Origin: Talpa occidentalis
Taxonomy: Eukaryota > Chordata > Mammalia > Eulipotyphla > Talpidae
Direction: 5' to 3'
NCBI RefSeq assembly: GCF_014898055.3
Contig: NW_023605194.1
Coordinates: 97,099,258 to 97,163,257 of the forward strand
DNA: 64,000 bases
Below, one piece after another: positions 45,925 to 58,139 of the stretch. Within the stretch, counting starts at the first letter, position 1. Each line of letters starts with the position of its first letter. The notes beneath the pieces are model-generated. The model did not search any database, had not been told where the DNA came from, and was given only the letters and a program-made list of their open reading frames with translations. The translations under genes and the position numbers were made by a program.

Positions 45925-48395
45925 GTGCTGGGGGAGTGTTTTGCTCCCACTGCATATTACAGCGTTGGGACCCAAGGCTCCGTGTGTCTGGCACCTACAC
46001 GGAAACTCTTGGTGTTACAAAGGAGCCAGCCCTCAGATAAGTCAGAGCCACTTAGGTTGGAAGTGATTTCTCCACTGACCCTCTGTGCAGGATGACACAC
46101 ACCTTTAGTTTTATATACCGCCAGATGCCTTATTTGGGGGAAATGAAAGCTCAGGTTCTTTGGAAGTGAAAATAAGGAGGGAAAATCCTGAAAGAGGAGA
46201 CAGAACACCTCCTGCATCTGCAGCTGGGACATTAGAATCCACGAGAAGGAGTGCACAGTAAGGCTGCCCCAGTGTCCTGAGGGGGGACCACGGATTTGAA
46301 GACAGTGCAGAGGGGGATATGTAACAGATGGCTTCAAGCTTTCAAGTTTAGTTTGTAAGGACATGGATCCTCTTCCTCCCCTTTATTGGTCAGCGGAGGA
46401 GGGAAAGAGCTTTGTGTTAAAAAGGGGCCTGACAATGGAACTTTGGAATCACCGGCACAATGGAGTGACTGTTCCTGAATTTAGTAGGAACTTAACCTGC
46501 AAATATAGGTAGGTCAGTTGCTTGCAATCCCCACCCAGTGAAACTTCTCTGGCGTGTCACTGTCCTGGCATGACTTCCTCTTTACAGTCAAGCTCTCTGT
46601 TGCCTTCTTAGCCTGAATATCGGTGGCACTGCTTAGATATTAACCTACCAAAATTTGAATAAGTCGACAAACCTCAAGAAAGAGAAATTCTTTTATGATG
46701 AATTCTGTTTAGTTTATGATGAATTCTATAATGTACTGGGTATAGTTCTAAAACTAGCTCCTGGGTATAATCTGGAGACTCTGAATTATCTGGATCATTT
46801 CTATGAAAAATTGAGAGTCGGGTGTGTAGTCATTTAGAAATGCTTGATGGAGAAATATTCGCTTCATTTTCCATGGCTGTCTTCTGGTTTCTGACTTTCA
46901 CCAATCAAAGGTATTTGAATGAACGAATGCCTAAAATCTGTTCAATTTATTCATTTGTAGACTGGGCATTTTCACACTACATTTTCAGGTGAATTCAAAC
47001 CCCCTCTTCCCATGGAGCTAACATATTTGTCCAAAGTAAATTCTCAGAAGCTTAATAAAAGGCTGTGTTCCAGGTTTACAGACTGTAGGGCCTAAGGACT
47101 TCAGGGACTGTGTGAGCACTGCCAGGAGATGCCTACTCAGAGTTTTCCAAGTATCCTCTAGCAAGAAATGCCTCATCACTTAAGGGGATGCCCCATTAGA
47201 CCCTTTGCCCTTTGCTCCTTTCATTAGTTTTACTTTTCTTTCTTTTCTGAAAAGAGGCTAAGTGAAGTTTTTTCACATTCCTCGGCAGTGTTGTGTACCT
47301 GCATGCTGGGGGTGGGGGGAGGCGAAAGGCGGGGGCAACTTAAGTGGAACCAAATGTGAAGGTGACTATTTGCTGGCGCTGTGGAATGGAATTCCAGGAG
47401 GCAGACAGGCGGCCTGTCCGGGGACAGCGGAACCCATTGAGAACACGCATTAGCTCTGACATTTGGATAAAGAATTGTCAGCATTTGCTTTTCTATTTTT
47501 TACCCCTTTGCCAGAATTGTATGAGCTTTTATTCTTCATTAAGGCACCTACTTTGTGCAACACGGTGGCGTGTTCGAAGCCCTGTAAGGGACCTTGTCTC
47601 CAGCCAAGAGAAGCGTTAGTAGAGTTCAGGGTTTTATTTTTTCCTTTTAAAGAGTGTTGTGTGGTCTTGGGATAGAACAAATAGTTCAGCTAATAAATTC
47701 TGGAGACCCTTCAGCGCAGAGGTGAGGGCTCCATCACTCACATGTGTCTCCAACCCTTGACCTTTGCCACACTGTAGCAGAGTCTCTTCATATTAATACC
47801 AATTTATCATTATTCCATTTAAATGCTCTTTTTTTTGGGTCCAAGAGAAAGAGACAGAAAACATCTGCATATCCAGTAATATTAGCTACAGTTGGTGTCT
47901 CAAGTGAGAATCAATCTGACAGCCCCATTTATTATATCTGGGTAGGCTTTATTATAGAGACTCTTGCATTTGAACTTTCCCTCTGCAAGATCTGAAAGAG
48001 TCTCTGATGTATTCCTATCTTGCATTAAAAACAACATTTTGAAATACAGGGGAGATAGCAGCTATAGATAACATTTCAGTTGTAATAAGTGAGGCCAAAT
48101 GTTAGCCAGATTTAAAACAATAACAACAATAAAGACACTTAGAAGTGTTATTAGTTATTAAGCCATATGGTTCATGTTACAGCTCTGCTCTTTTGTTCCC
48201 TGCCTACGTTGTCAGCGTTCATGTGATTGTTGTGATTTGTCTTGTCTAGTGCATCACCCTTTTCAATACATTAGGCTAATAACTCTGTCTTTTTAAGAAC
48301 AATATCATGATCTGTTTCCCTTTGCTTGGGGCTGGCCATGGATGTCAAAATGTGTCATTGTTAAAATAATCCAACTATGGCCATCACCCCCTCCC
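45925..48395. other. Mostly unique sequence, no gene seen
   Basis: 46,692-46,727 holds a 15-base unit (tttatgatgaattct) duplicated with a 21-base period. 47,350-47,700 looks conserved and non-coding. The 135-codon minus frame at 45,957-46,364 has no recognisable domain. Confidence 0.4.
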
Positions 48396-48401
48396 CCACC
48401 A

Positions 48402-48429
<28 letters not shown>
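48402..48429 (+). repeat. (CA)n microsatellite
   Basis: About 13-14 CA units. Confidence 0.95.
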
Positions 48430-48432
<3 letters not shown>

Positions 48433-48480
48433 TTTCCAGACTCCTTTCTACCTATTTAGAAATGAGCCATTTGGGGCTTA

Positions 48481-48505
48481 GTACCCAAATTAGCCATTTG
48501 GGTAC
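48481..48505. other. Perfect inverted repeat (hairpin)
   Basis: GTACCCAAAT and ATTTGGGTAC form a perfect 10-bp stem with a 5-base loop (tagcc). The word 'agccatttggg' also occurs just upstream at about 48465. Confidence 0.7.
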
Positions 48506-48739
48506 ACTGGGGTAGTGATGGGAAATAATGCTCAAAGACTTGACCTATTGACAAACTTTGTTCTTTGTGTTAGTGAGGACTTGAATTGTTACAAATCAGA
48601 TGTGCTCACTTGGTGTATATATTACATGTGTGCCTTGGACAGCAGTGATATGATGTTTAGTAGCTATTGTCTCTACACCTCTACTTCTTTGATAAATAAG
48701 AGGATGAATCTGTTTCCCTCTAATGTATGAATTCCCCAG

Positions 48740-49340
48740 CCCTCCTTGTTCTCTGGATTTTTTCATGGCACCCAAAATTGATGCTGGTCAAGCTAAAATG
48801 TAGAGTCAGGCAGGGGTCCTCTTACCAGGACAAAAGTCTTGGTATGAGGATATCTGCTGAAAATAGCAAACAGACATTATGGCCATATCAGCATAACCAG
48901 CTGGACTACTTTGATAGGAAGTGTAAACAGGGACCAGAGAGAGGATGTTTTGATCAGCAGCAACAATGGAGCCCACTAGGCAACAGCCCCTATTCACTCC
49001 CCACTAGCTTGTGCCAGACTATTATGCATCCCCAGTCTGGACCCCCACCATGAACATTCCTCCACACATTCCTCCACATACCTGCCCATCTTCCCTGAAT
49101 GTGATACCTAATAAATGTGAGACAGGCCGGGTGAGGGTGGGGGGAGAGGGCTGCATCTCTATAGGTGTAAGCCCCTCTAGGTCTCTCTCTCTTTCTCTCT
49201 ACTTGGACTTTGAGTTGTCTTTCCTCCATCCTGCACTGCTTGCAACCCTGCAGCCCCATGCGGTGACATTAATGCTGCTGGATCAGATGCTGGATCATCT
49301 TGAATCCTGGCAAACAAACTCTCAACTGAGGCCTGACATC
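48740..49340 (+). mobile_element. LTR-like element (possible ERV solo LTR)
   Basis: A low-repeat upstream part is followed by 'cctaataaatgtgagacagg' (polyadenylation-type signal), a CT-rich tract (49180-49202) and 'cctgcagccccatgcggtgac', an order like U3-R-U5. Two 12-base tandem duplications occur inside (near 49055 and 49276). TG...CA ends and duplication are not clear. Confidence 0.35.
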
Positions 49341-49344
49341 CAAG

Positions 49345-50230
49345 CAAGGGTCACACTGGGTGTCTTCTCACTGTATTCCTCCTCACTTGGGCTGTTTCTT
49401 AGATGAGCACCCAGAAAACAGGACCAAAAACAGGGTTTGCATTCAATGGTCTGGTGGCCGTCATGCAATGGTTTATGTAAATCCTTGAAAGTCCAGTATG
49501 TTTACTTTTTTATATCAATGTGTCTGAACATTTCCTGAGTGAGACAATGTTTTTAAGCAAACCATTTGCATGTTGTAAAGTTGGTGTTTTAATGTATTTA
49601 AAGCTGAAGGCCCCATATTTCTACGTCATTTAATATAAAATTGTGTAAAAAACATTTATGTGCATTCCAATACCCACAGGCTTCTGTTATTTGCAAACTA
49701 TGATGGTGGATTTTTTTCCTCTCTTTTATAGGTTTCTGCCAGATTTCCCCAAGTCTTTAATCACCGTCCCTTAGCTCCATTTGAGTTACCCATTCTCGAT
49801 CCCTGGCTTCTTAGTCTTTATTATTTATTTTAAATTGAGGTTACCGTGGTTTACAATCCTGTCTGTGATTCAAAGGCATAGGGTCACACCTTTTAAGCTG
49901 TACCCACTACCAGCTCACGCTTGCCCCCTCCCTCCTTGTCTTCCCTCCTCCCCATGCCCATTTTGTAGCTTCAGTTCCATAGTCAGATTTTGAGGATTTG
50001 TTCCTGGTTTGGGGGGGACCATAAATTTGTCCACTCCAGTAGATTATGGCTTTGGATCCAAAATTAAGTTACATCTAGAATTTGGTTCTGATTTACTCTG
50101 GTATTGCTGTGAATCCATTTTGTTTCCACCCATGTGTTTCAGTATTCATGGTTTTAATCAATCAATAAATGGTAGATGATTTCAAAGTAGTATAATGGCA
50201 AGGGGGAGGAAAAGACCATGGCTGTCTTGC
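49345..50230. other. Unassigned sequence
   Basis: 49,820-49,990 may be a decayed L1 3' end ('aaattgaggttaccgtggtt'). No gene. Confidence 0.35.
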
Positions 50231-50234
50231 CCAG

Positions 50235-50460
50235 GGGCAGTATAATGTGACGGCTCAGCATATAGACTTTAGGACCAGGGTATCCGAGTTTAACTCTACT
50301 ACTGTTCTTCGTGCACTATCTTGGGCAAGCCCTTAACCCTCACTGGGTCTCGGTTTTCTCATCTGCAGAAAGAAAATTACAAAGACAGTAACAAAGTTGT
50401 TATGGGGATCAAATGAGCTGATTAGTTCATATAATAAGCACTCAGTATTAGCTGCTTTTC
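50235..50460 (+). mobile_element. MIR SINE, nearly full length
   Basis: 'agactttaggaccagggtatc', 'gggcaagcccttaaccctc', 'gtctcggttttctcatctgc' and 'ggatcaaatgagctgattag' match MIR in order. Confidence 0.8.
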
Positions 50461-50464
50461 AGGA

Positions 50465-52395
50465 AATATGCCTGGTAATTAGCAAAAAGAATTGGTGGTT
50501 AAAATTCAGGGGTTGACGTTTGTTTCAAATGAGAAGTCAAGTATGGTAAAGTGAAAATTGCAGAGTCTTCGGACATGCTAGGCAGAAAGAGACTCTTGGA
50601 CTGAATTGCTTCCAAGTGGTCATGGGAGAAGTTCTTCATGCCGAGGGCGGGCTCCTTGGTGGCATCTGTGACTTGCCTCCACCTGTCTTTCCATCTCCAC
50701 CTTTTGCTTCTCATCTTGTGGAAAATCATTCCCTGGAAACTGTCCTGGGCTTTCCCAGCTCTGAGCCTTTTTTCAAGTCATTCTCTCCCATTAACTCCCT
50801 CTTCCCCTCTCTGCCTTTTGAAATATTTCAAAGAACATTTTTTCCATGAAGTCGTTATGATGTCTCCTGTCAGAAAGGACATTTTACTTTCTGAATTCCT
50901 CTAGCACTTCACCTACATACCTCTTCTGTGGTGGTTATTATGTGTGTGTCTTCTTCTCTGGAGGTCAGCTGCCCGATGTCCTGTCCACTTTTATGTCCTT
51001 TAAGGCATGTGCTATGTGCTTAGTAAAGTTTTGGTGAGTAAATGGTTGGTGAGTGATTAGTATAATGTCCCAGAAAGAATGTCTAGTGTTTTTTTTTTTT
51101 TTTTTTTATGGTGAGAAAATTAAGCAATGATTTTCATATCCTACCACATCTTAAGTTTCTTTTCTCTGATTAAATAATACTTCCTTTGTTCTGTTGCTTC
51201 CTTTGTTCTGTTCTTTGGTCTGTAATCCTGAGTGTCGGTTAGAAATCTCTTCATTTTAAAACATTAAGAGTGACCTGAAATTATTCCTTATATATATAAT
51301 ATATAAATATACATAAAATACATACATATTATAGCTTCAAAGTTGCTTCTAAAGCGTGTCTAGGCAGGATAATTATTGACACTGTCATTGAAAAGAATTC
51401 AAGATATAGGTTAACGGATGCTTTATGAAAAATAAACAGAAAAAAGAAAACCTATCTATTCTCTCTTCTTGTGAAAACACACCACCATCATATTTTCAGG
51501 GGAATATTATATGTGTCAGTACATACATTAGCAATGAGGTTGACGTTTGTACAAAATGAGTCAGTCAGGATGAGAAATGAGTAGGTATGTGACAATAAAG
51601 TACCTGTGGGTGGGGGAAGGGTAAGAAGGTAATGGGGAGACACTTTGTTTTTGCCAACATAAAAACTGCACTGAGTCTTCTTTCTATATGTTTTTTACCC
51701 TTGATATAGAAAGAACTAACAGCAGCATTAACAAGTCATGGGAAAGAACACATACACACACACACACACACTCACTCACTCACACATACTCATTCACATT
51801 CTCCTAAGCTACAAAGCCCAGTGTGAAACACAGCTAAGTCCACATGGGCTCAATTGAGAAATTTGCTCAGAAAAACAATTCAACAAGAGAGCAAATAAAC
51901 CAGGCCTGACTTAACATTTAAAAGGTGAGATTTTTCTAGAGGTTTTATTTTGAATTCATTTTACCTAACTGAATGAAGCCCCAAAAGTTGTACTATGGGT
52001 GACAAACTTTATATGTTACACATTAGCTCAAAGGAACCCAAGTAGTCATGGAGCAAATGCCCTGTCAGTTGTGAATTTAGCTGGGCAGAAAGCACAGGTT
52101 AGATGACTAGGAGACCGAAGTTGGAATTAGTTTTATTCACAAAACAGTACTTTCAGGCTTGCTCTGTTTTCTTGAAAAAATGTTTGTTTATATTGTGGAA
52201 GGAATAGAACCAAGGCTTTTAGTTCATTATTATCTCCTGTCATTTCCATTACACCTAGCAACAGTTACAAATTTATTTCTCTTCTTTGTCATGTTGATGT
52301 TTTTCACTGGGTTGTTGACAGGGCATCCTATGCCTCCCACTTTCCCACTGTTCCTCTCAATAGTTGCAAAGATTCTTTGCAAGTGAAACTTATGC
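50465..52395. other. Unassigned sequence with simple repeats
   Basis: Includes a T-run (about 51091-51108), a 17-base tandem duplication (ttcctttgttctgttgc, 51181-51212), an AT-rich patch (51,283-51,335) and a CA/CACT tract (51,750-51,786). No gene. Confidence 0.45.
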
Positions 52396-52407
52396 CTCTT
52401 CCTTCTT

Positions 52408-52689
52408 CTTCTTCTTTTTTTAAGATTTATTTATTTATTTATACAAGCACTGGGTACAGTCAGAAGCGCGGGAGGGTGAGAGAATTCACCAGAGCCAGAG
52501 CGGGGAGCAGAGCAGGCAGAAGGACCAAGGTACACTGCTGAGGGGAGCAGCGGGCAGCAGGAGAGGTCTGCGCGCCATGTGGGACCCTCCTCCGGTGGCC
52601 TGGGAGCAGCCGGGGATCGAACTGGCGCTGCAGAGGCTGCGGGCAGCTTCGCAACCCAGCGCTCAACCGCTGTGCCAACGGGGAGGCCC
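52408..52689 (-). mobile_element. tRNA-derived SINE, young subfamily
   Basis: 'caagcactgggtacagtcag' body, 'gggatcgaactggcgctgcag' (reversed B box) and a terminal 'ccaacggggaggcccc'. Duplication tcttccttctt at 52397-52407 and 52694-52704. Confidence 0.92.
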
Positions 52690-52867
52690 CGCATCTTCCT
52701 TCTTTCAAGCAAGTTTGCTGCCTTTCCCTGGTTTTCTCCTTAGAATTGCAGAAGGCGAGAACTAGAGGATCTGAGTGCCAACATTCTCAGTTTGCAAATG
52801 AGCAGTGAAGGTTGCACAGCATTATGAATGCACTGAATGCCACGGAAATGTCCATTTAAAGATGAAT

Positions 52868-53155
52868 ATGTGGGAGAAAGCAGTCACAAAGTACAAACTT
52901 CCAATTATAAAATGAACAAGTCCTCTCAATGGTGCTATAGTAAATAATAGTCTATTATACATTTGAAAACTGCCAAAAGAGTTGATCCTAACAGTTGTCA
53001 TCCAAGAAAAAAATTATAACTATGTGAGATGATGGATGCTAACTACACCTACAAAGGTGATCATTTTGTAATACATACAATTATCAAATCATTATGTTTT
53101 CCCCTTGAAATGTATATAATGTTCTATGCCAATTACATATCAATAAAAACAGTGG
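52868..53155 (+). mobile_element. L1 3' end fragment (L1MA-like)
   Basis: 'acaaacttccaattataaaat', 'ctatagtaaataatagtct', 'atgatggatgctaactacac' and 'aattacatatcaataaaaac' follow the same L1 3' UTR consensus as 6232-6520. Confidence 0.75.
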
Positions 53156-53199
53156 AAATGGTAATTTTTATGTTATGAACATTTTACCCCAATAAAAAA

Positions 53200-54260
53200 G
53201 TGAAAAATATTTTGTCTTCCTTCATTGTAACTAGCTAAGGCTTCAATAAGCAGAGGTTTGGAAAAGTAGGATTGGGAGTGAACCAGGCCTGAATGTCAGT
53301 CAAGTCACCACATTGTAAACAAATGGACTTGACCTTCTCTTTCTAAGGCCTAATGCTGTGTCAAGGAAGAACACCCCAAAGTGCATACAATCATGAATCA
53401 AAAATGGCAGAGATCCTGTGCAAATGTGCAAAGAATAAGAAACTTGCAAGTGGTACAAATCAGAATCTCCTTCAGAGAAAGGAGAAACCAATGTGTCATC
53501 AATTCAAGGAAGACTCCATGAAAGAATGACATTAAAATACTTTGAATAAAAGAATAAGAAGAACCTCTTGGGCTAGCATATGGATTACAATGTGAATAAG
53601 ATTTCTAGAGTTGTGCAGTGCACAACCTGTGCAGTCAAACAGGGCAGTCTTGCTTGTAAGGGAACCACATGAGAAGGAATGAGCAAAGTGTCTTTGTAGT
53701 TCAGGAGGCGACCACATTTAACTGAGGTAGAAGGAACATTTGGTGGAGTAAGACAGTTAAGATGGTAACCTAATTGTTTTAATGTTTGTGTTGTTGTTGC
53801 TGGATGATGAGAATTCCTGTAGTGAAAGCAGCTCCAAATTTCACCTGTTGTTGCAGGATCCTCCCCACTCCCCTACTTGAAGAATGAGGGGCTTAAGTAG
53901 GTCTCTTTCCCAATTTTGTTTTACTGTAAGAGCAACAACTCAACAAAGGAAGGGAGCCCCATTATTTGAAGCATATTGGAGGAGTAAACTAAAATTAAGA
54001 TCTTTTTGGTATTTTTATTTTTTAACAAACAAGATGAATAGACTTCTGCTTTTCTCAGTCATCAATTTCTCTCTTTCTCTAGCTGGGGGCATCAGACCCA
54101 AATACTTTGTATTTCTCTGATCCCATCTTTTCTTCAGAGCTTGGAATTTTCCCAGCCTCTTTCTAGAAACTAAAATGATAGGAGCTCTTACGTGCCTATG
54201 CTGCAGCCCCCACCTCATGCAACAGCCCACCGTAGGTACATGACAGAGTGCCTCTGAATT
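53200..54260. other. Unassigned unique sequence
   Basis: No gene or repeat recognised. Confidence 0.4.
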
Positions 54261-54264
54261 GTGT

Positions 54265-54400
54265 CAATCAGATATTTAAAAGGTGGAGACATTTGTCATC
54301 ATTTTACAGTTGGAGAAGCCGAGGCAAAGACTATACTGGTGACTTAACTGATGTAAAATTGAAGCCTAGGTCTGCTGACAAAGGCAGTGTTTTCCATCTG
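54265..54400 (+). mobile_element. MIR-like fragment
   Basis: 'cattttacagttggagaagcc', 'gaggcaaagactatactgg' and 'tgaagcctaggtctgctgac' are MIR-like in order. Confidence 0.5.
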
Positions 54401-54404
54401 CAGC

Positions 54405-55640
54405 CCTCTCTACCAGCCGTGTGATGGGGATGAGTCTCGTGTGTGGGGAGTGCAGCTCGACTTTGCCAGGGCCACCAGATGGGTTTGGAAGCCAAGGAGA
54501 CGAGAGGCGCTTTACTCTCCACATGTAATCGGCATTTACCACCATTTGCTTACAACAAGAAACATTAAACAATTTTCCACATTTCCTCTAAATGAATGGG
54601 ACTCTGCAGGAAAACCCTAAAGGGAAGTGTTTGAGAAATTGGTGGCAGAGGAATTTAACTATGAGGAGAATGAGCCAGTTCGTTCTGTTTGCTTATTAAT
54701 AGGTTCTGTGTCGCCAGCTCCAGGGGGAATGGCCTCTTGAATAGCTGGCGGGGAAAGCATTCAAGAGCTCCACTTGATGGAAATAGGGAATAACGGGAAG
54801 GGAAACGAAGGGAAATAACTTCAGAAAAGATTGGAGAGCTTGTCTTCTGGAATGAAAGCAAGCTGCTGCTAATTTGACTGTCTAAGTTACTGCTGTGGCT
54901 GGTTTAGAGCTGAGCGTTAGGCTGAGGGCACAGGAAGTTGGAGCTTTGCTTCCCATGTGCCTTGGTTGCAATTATATGCAGTGTATATTACATCTCATTC
55001 TCTGAGAAAATAGAGAAGGCTGCATTGAAAATCGAGCATATTTCAAAATCTGCTAAGGCTGGGGCTTATGTGACCTGGCCAGAGGTTGCTGACTCTGGAT
55101 TAATAAATATGTGAGGAGTGTGTGTTCTCTTGACGAGGTGTTGTCTAGATGTATCATGGAGTGGTATCATCCTCCAGGACTGCACATGTGGTCATCGGGT
55201 GGGCAAATCTTTATGCCTGAGTTAAGGCTCTGTGCTGTGTTGGGGTATGAAGCCAATTGGGTCTGCAGCCTGTTTCTCACAGTGCTGGTGGGGAAGAGAG
55301 AAAACAAATAGACAGTCACAATGCAAAGTGACCCATCATTAGGGGCACAGATTAAAGAAGGTGTGCCAATGGCCAGCTGGGTAGAATGGAGGGGACAGGG
55401 AATAGCAGCAGCTACTTAGACAAAGACGCTTCTGGAGGAGTGTGAGGAATTAGTTGGCAGATTTTTTTTCTTCCCTAATAAAAGGTATGAACTGTAATTA
55501 CTCTCATAACCTACAGAAATTGTCTATATCTGTTTGAGTGTTGTGTGCACCTCCCTTTCTTTTAGGGGTATTTAATTTTTTTGGAGTCTTAGAGGCCTAA
55601 GATCCTCTCTTTCCCTCATTAATTATTTAGATTAGATACA
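54405..55640. other. Unique sequence, part conserved-looking
   Basis: 54,440-54,900 is complex and repeat-free. No exon can be supported. Confidence 0.35.
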
Positions 55641-56229
55641 TGGAACTTTTGAATGTTATACCAGTGTTCAACTAATAGTCTAGTCTATTTCTCCACATCT
55701 ATATGTATTTATGTGTATATATCTATACATGTATACATGGAACAATAGTGGATATCAGGGTAGAAATCTTTTTGCATACACATTGAATATATCCTTAAGG
55801 TCTTAGAATTTTTGCTTCATTAAAGAATGTGAACATTTTAAAAATGTGTACATATTGTCAAAATTCCTTCTTCAACTTTGTGCAGATTTGTTCATTTATA
55901 AACAGAGAAGAAATGCCATTTTTTAGAAACTTTTGCCTACAGTACTTGAGTTATTTTTTGTGTATGGTATTAAGATAGTGGTTCAGTCTTATTCTTTTGC
56001 ATGTTGCCATCCAGTTTTCCCAAAATCATTTGTTGAAGAGAACTTTCTTTCCCCATTGTGTGTTCTTTGCTCATTTATTATAAATGAATTGATAGGTATA
56101 TGGGTCTAATTCTGGTTCTCTATTGATATGTATGTCTGTCTTAATATCAATACCATACTGTTTTGGTTACTATCACTTTGTAAAATAGAAAACAGGGAGT
56201 GTAATTCCTCTATCTTTGTTCTTTTTTCT

Positions 56230-56497
56230 TTCTTTTTTAAAGATTTATTTATTTATTTATTTATACAAGCACTGGGCACAGTCAGAAGCGTGGGAGGGTG
56301 AGCCAGAGCGGGGAGCAGACCAGGCAGAAGGACTGAAGCACACTGCTGAGGGGAGCAGGGGGTGGCAGGAGAGGTCTGCGTGCCATACGGGACCCTCCTC
56401 CGGTGGCCAGGGAGCAGCCGGGGATCGAACAGGCGCTGCAGAGGCTGCCGGCAGCTTCACAACCCAGTGCTCAACTGCTGCGCCACCGGGGAGGCCC
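56230..56497 (-). mobile_element. tRNA-derived SINE, young subfamily, in L1
   Basis: Body as in the other young copies, with a small deletion after 'gagggtgag'. Perfect 17-base duplication tctttgttcttttttct at 56213-56229 and 56498-56514. Confidence 0.92.
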
Positions 56498-56806
56498 TCT
56501 TTGTTCTTTTTTCTGAAGATTGCTTTGGCTATTTGGAGTCTCTTGTGATTCCATACCCTTGTGAGGATTGTTTGTTCTATTTCTATGAAAAATACCATTG
56601 AAATTTTGATAGAAATTGTACTGAATCTACAGATTGCTTTGGGTAATATGGTTATTTTAACAATATTATGTCTTCTAACTCATGAACATGGAATATCTTT
56701 CCATGTATTTGTAACTTCAGTTTCTTTCATTAATGTTCTGCAGTTTTCAGTGTATGTATCTTTCACCTACTTGGTTAAATTTATACCTAAGTATCTCATT
56801 CTTTTT

Positions 56807-57397
56807 TTTTTTTTAAATAATAAATTTTATTTTTATATTCCCCATACAATTGCAACCCCCCCATTCTGACCCCAATCCCTCCCCTCCCTCCCTCCACCCC
56901 CCAAAAAGTATCTCTGGTTCATAGTTTTTTGTTGATTTTGATTTTCACTTTCTTATAGTTATTCTTTTTCCTGGTCCCTTATTTAAGTTTTCTAGATTCC
57001 TGCTATGAGTGAGACCATCCGGTATTTTTCTTTTTCTTTCTGGCTTATTTCGCTGAGCATGATCCCTTCCAGCGCCATCCATGTTGCTGCAAATTGCATG
57101 TGTTTATCTTTTTTGAATGCATTCTTTTTTTTTTTTAAAGATTTATTTATTTATTTATACAAGCACTGGGTACAGTCAGAAGCGCGGGAGGGTGAGAGAA
57201 TTCACCAGAGCCAGAGCGGGGAGCAGAGCAGGCAGAAGGACCAAAGTACACTGCTGAGGGGAGCAGCGGGCGGCAGGAGAGGTCTGTCGCACCATGTGGG
57301 ACCCTTGCTGGCAGCCGGGGATCGAACTGGCACTGCAGAGGCTTCGGGCAGCTTTGCAGCCCAGCGCTCAACCTCAGCGCCACCAGGGGAGGCCCAT
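56807..57397 (-). mobile_element. SINE-L1 composite insertion in one duplication
   Basis: In the minus-strand sense: a full SINE (57395 to about 57127), its A-rich tail, then a 5'-truncated L1 3' end (about 57120 to 56807) closed by a poly(A). The whole unit is bounded by one 15-base duplication tatctcattcttttt (56792-56806 and 57398-57412). I see no separate duplication around the SINE. This is the arrangement expected of a template-switch chimera. Confidence 0.6.
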
Positions 57398-57859
57398 TAT
57401 CTCATTCTTTTTGATGCAATTGTAAATGGAATTATTTTCTTAATTTTTCTGATAGTTCATTATTAGTATATAGAAACAATGGATTTTTGTATCTTAATTT
57501 TGCATCTTGCAAATTTACTGAAATCATTTGTTCATTCTAGCAGCTTTATTTGTTAGAGTCTTTAGGGGTTTTATATATATAATATCATGTCATCTGCAAA
57601 TAGTGACAATTTTACTTCTCCCTTTCCAATTTAGATACCTTGAATTTTTTCTCCCTAATTATTCTGGCTAAGACTTCAATACCATGTTGAATAAAAGCAA
57701 AGAGTGTAGGCATCTTTGCTTATCCTGATCATAGCAAAAAAGTTTTCAGCATTTTGCTGCTGAGCATGATATTAGCTCTGGGTTTGTCATATGGCCTTGT
57801 TTATGTTTAGGTATGTTCCTTGTATATCTGCTTTGTTGAGTATATCTTTCACTTTCTCA

Positions 57860-58135
57860 ATGGTTTCATTTGTAGCATAAAGTTTTAAAATTTTGAAGTC
57901 CAATTATCTATCATTTTCTTTTGTCACTGTGCTTTGGTATTATGTCTAAAAAGATTTCATCTAACGCAAGGTCAACAAGATTTATTTATGTGTTTTCTTT
58001 TAGGAGTTTTATTGTTTTGGCTCTTACATTTATGGCAAGCCACCACTTTGAGTTTTTTTGTGTATGGTCTAAGCAAGGGATCTAAACTCATTATTTTTCA
58101 TGTGGATATTCAGTTTTCCCAGCTCTGATTCTTAA
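57860..58135 (-). mobile_element. L1 fragment out of order with its neighbour
   Basis: 'agtccaattatctatcatttt' ... 'tgtggatattcagttttccca' is antisense L1. In an intact element it would precede the sequence at 55,930 ('gcatgttgccatccagttttc'). So this is a second copy or a rearranged piece. Confidence 0.55.
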
Positions 58136-58139
58136 ATTT

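Larger units (their letters stand above)
55930..57860 (-). mobile_element. L1 ORF2 fragment with later insertions
   Basis: Reads as antisense L1 ORF2: 'atcatttgttgaagagaac', 'tcaataccatactgttttgg', 'gattgctttggctatttgg', 'caatattatgtcttctaac' and 'atatcatgtcatctgcaaat'. Interrupted by the SINE at 56230-56497 and the composite insertion at 56807-57397. Many stops; no intact frame. Confidence 0.8.

Noticed and set aside
45957..46364. 135-codon minus-strand frame
   Set aside because: No recognisable family; overlaps equally open frames on the other strand.
47309..47336. G-rich run considered as a G-quadruplex
   Set aside because: Only three runs of three or more G with acceptable loops.
48402..48429. 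Dinucleotide repeats considered as CRISPR-like or Z-DNA functional sites
   Set aside because: Ordinary mammalian microsatellite; no spacer structure.
57005..57466. Longest open frame, 153 codons, plus strand
   Set aside because: It spans antisense L1 sequence and a reversed SINE; a by-product of repeats.
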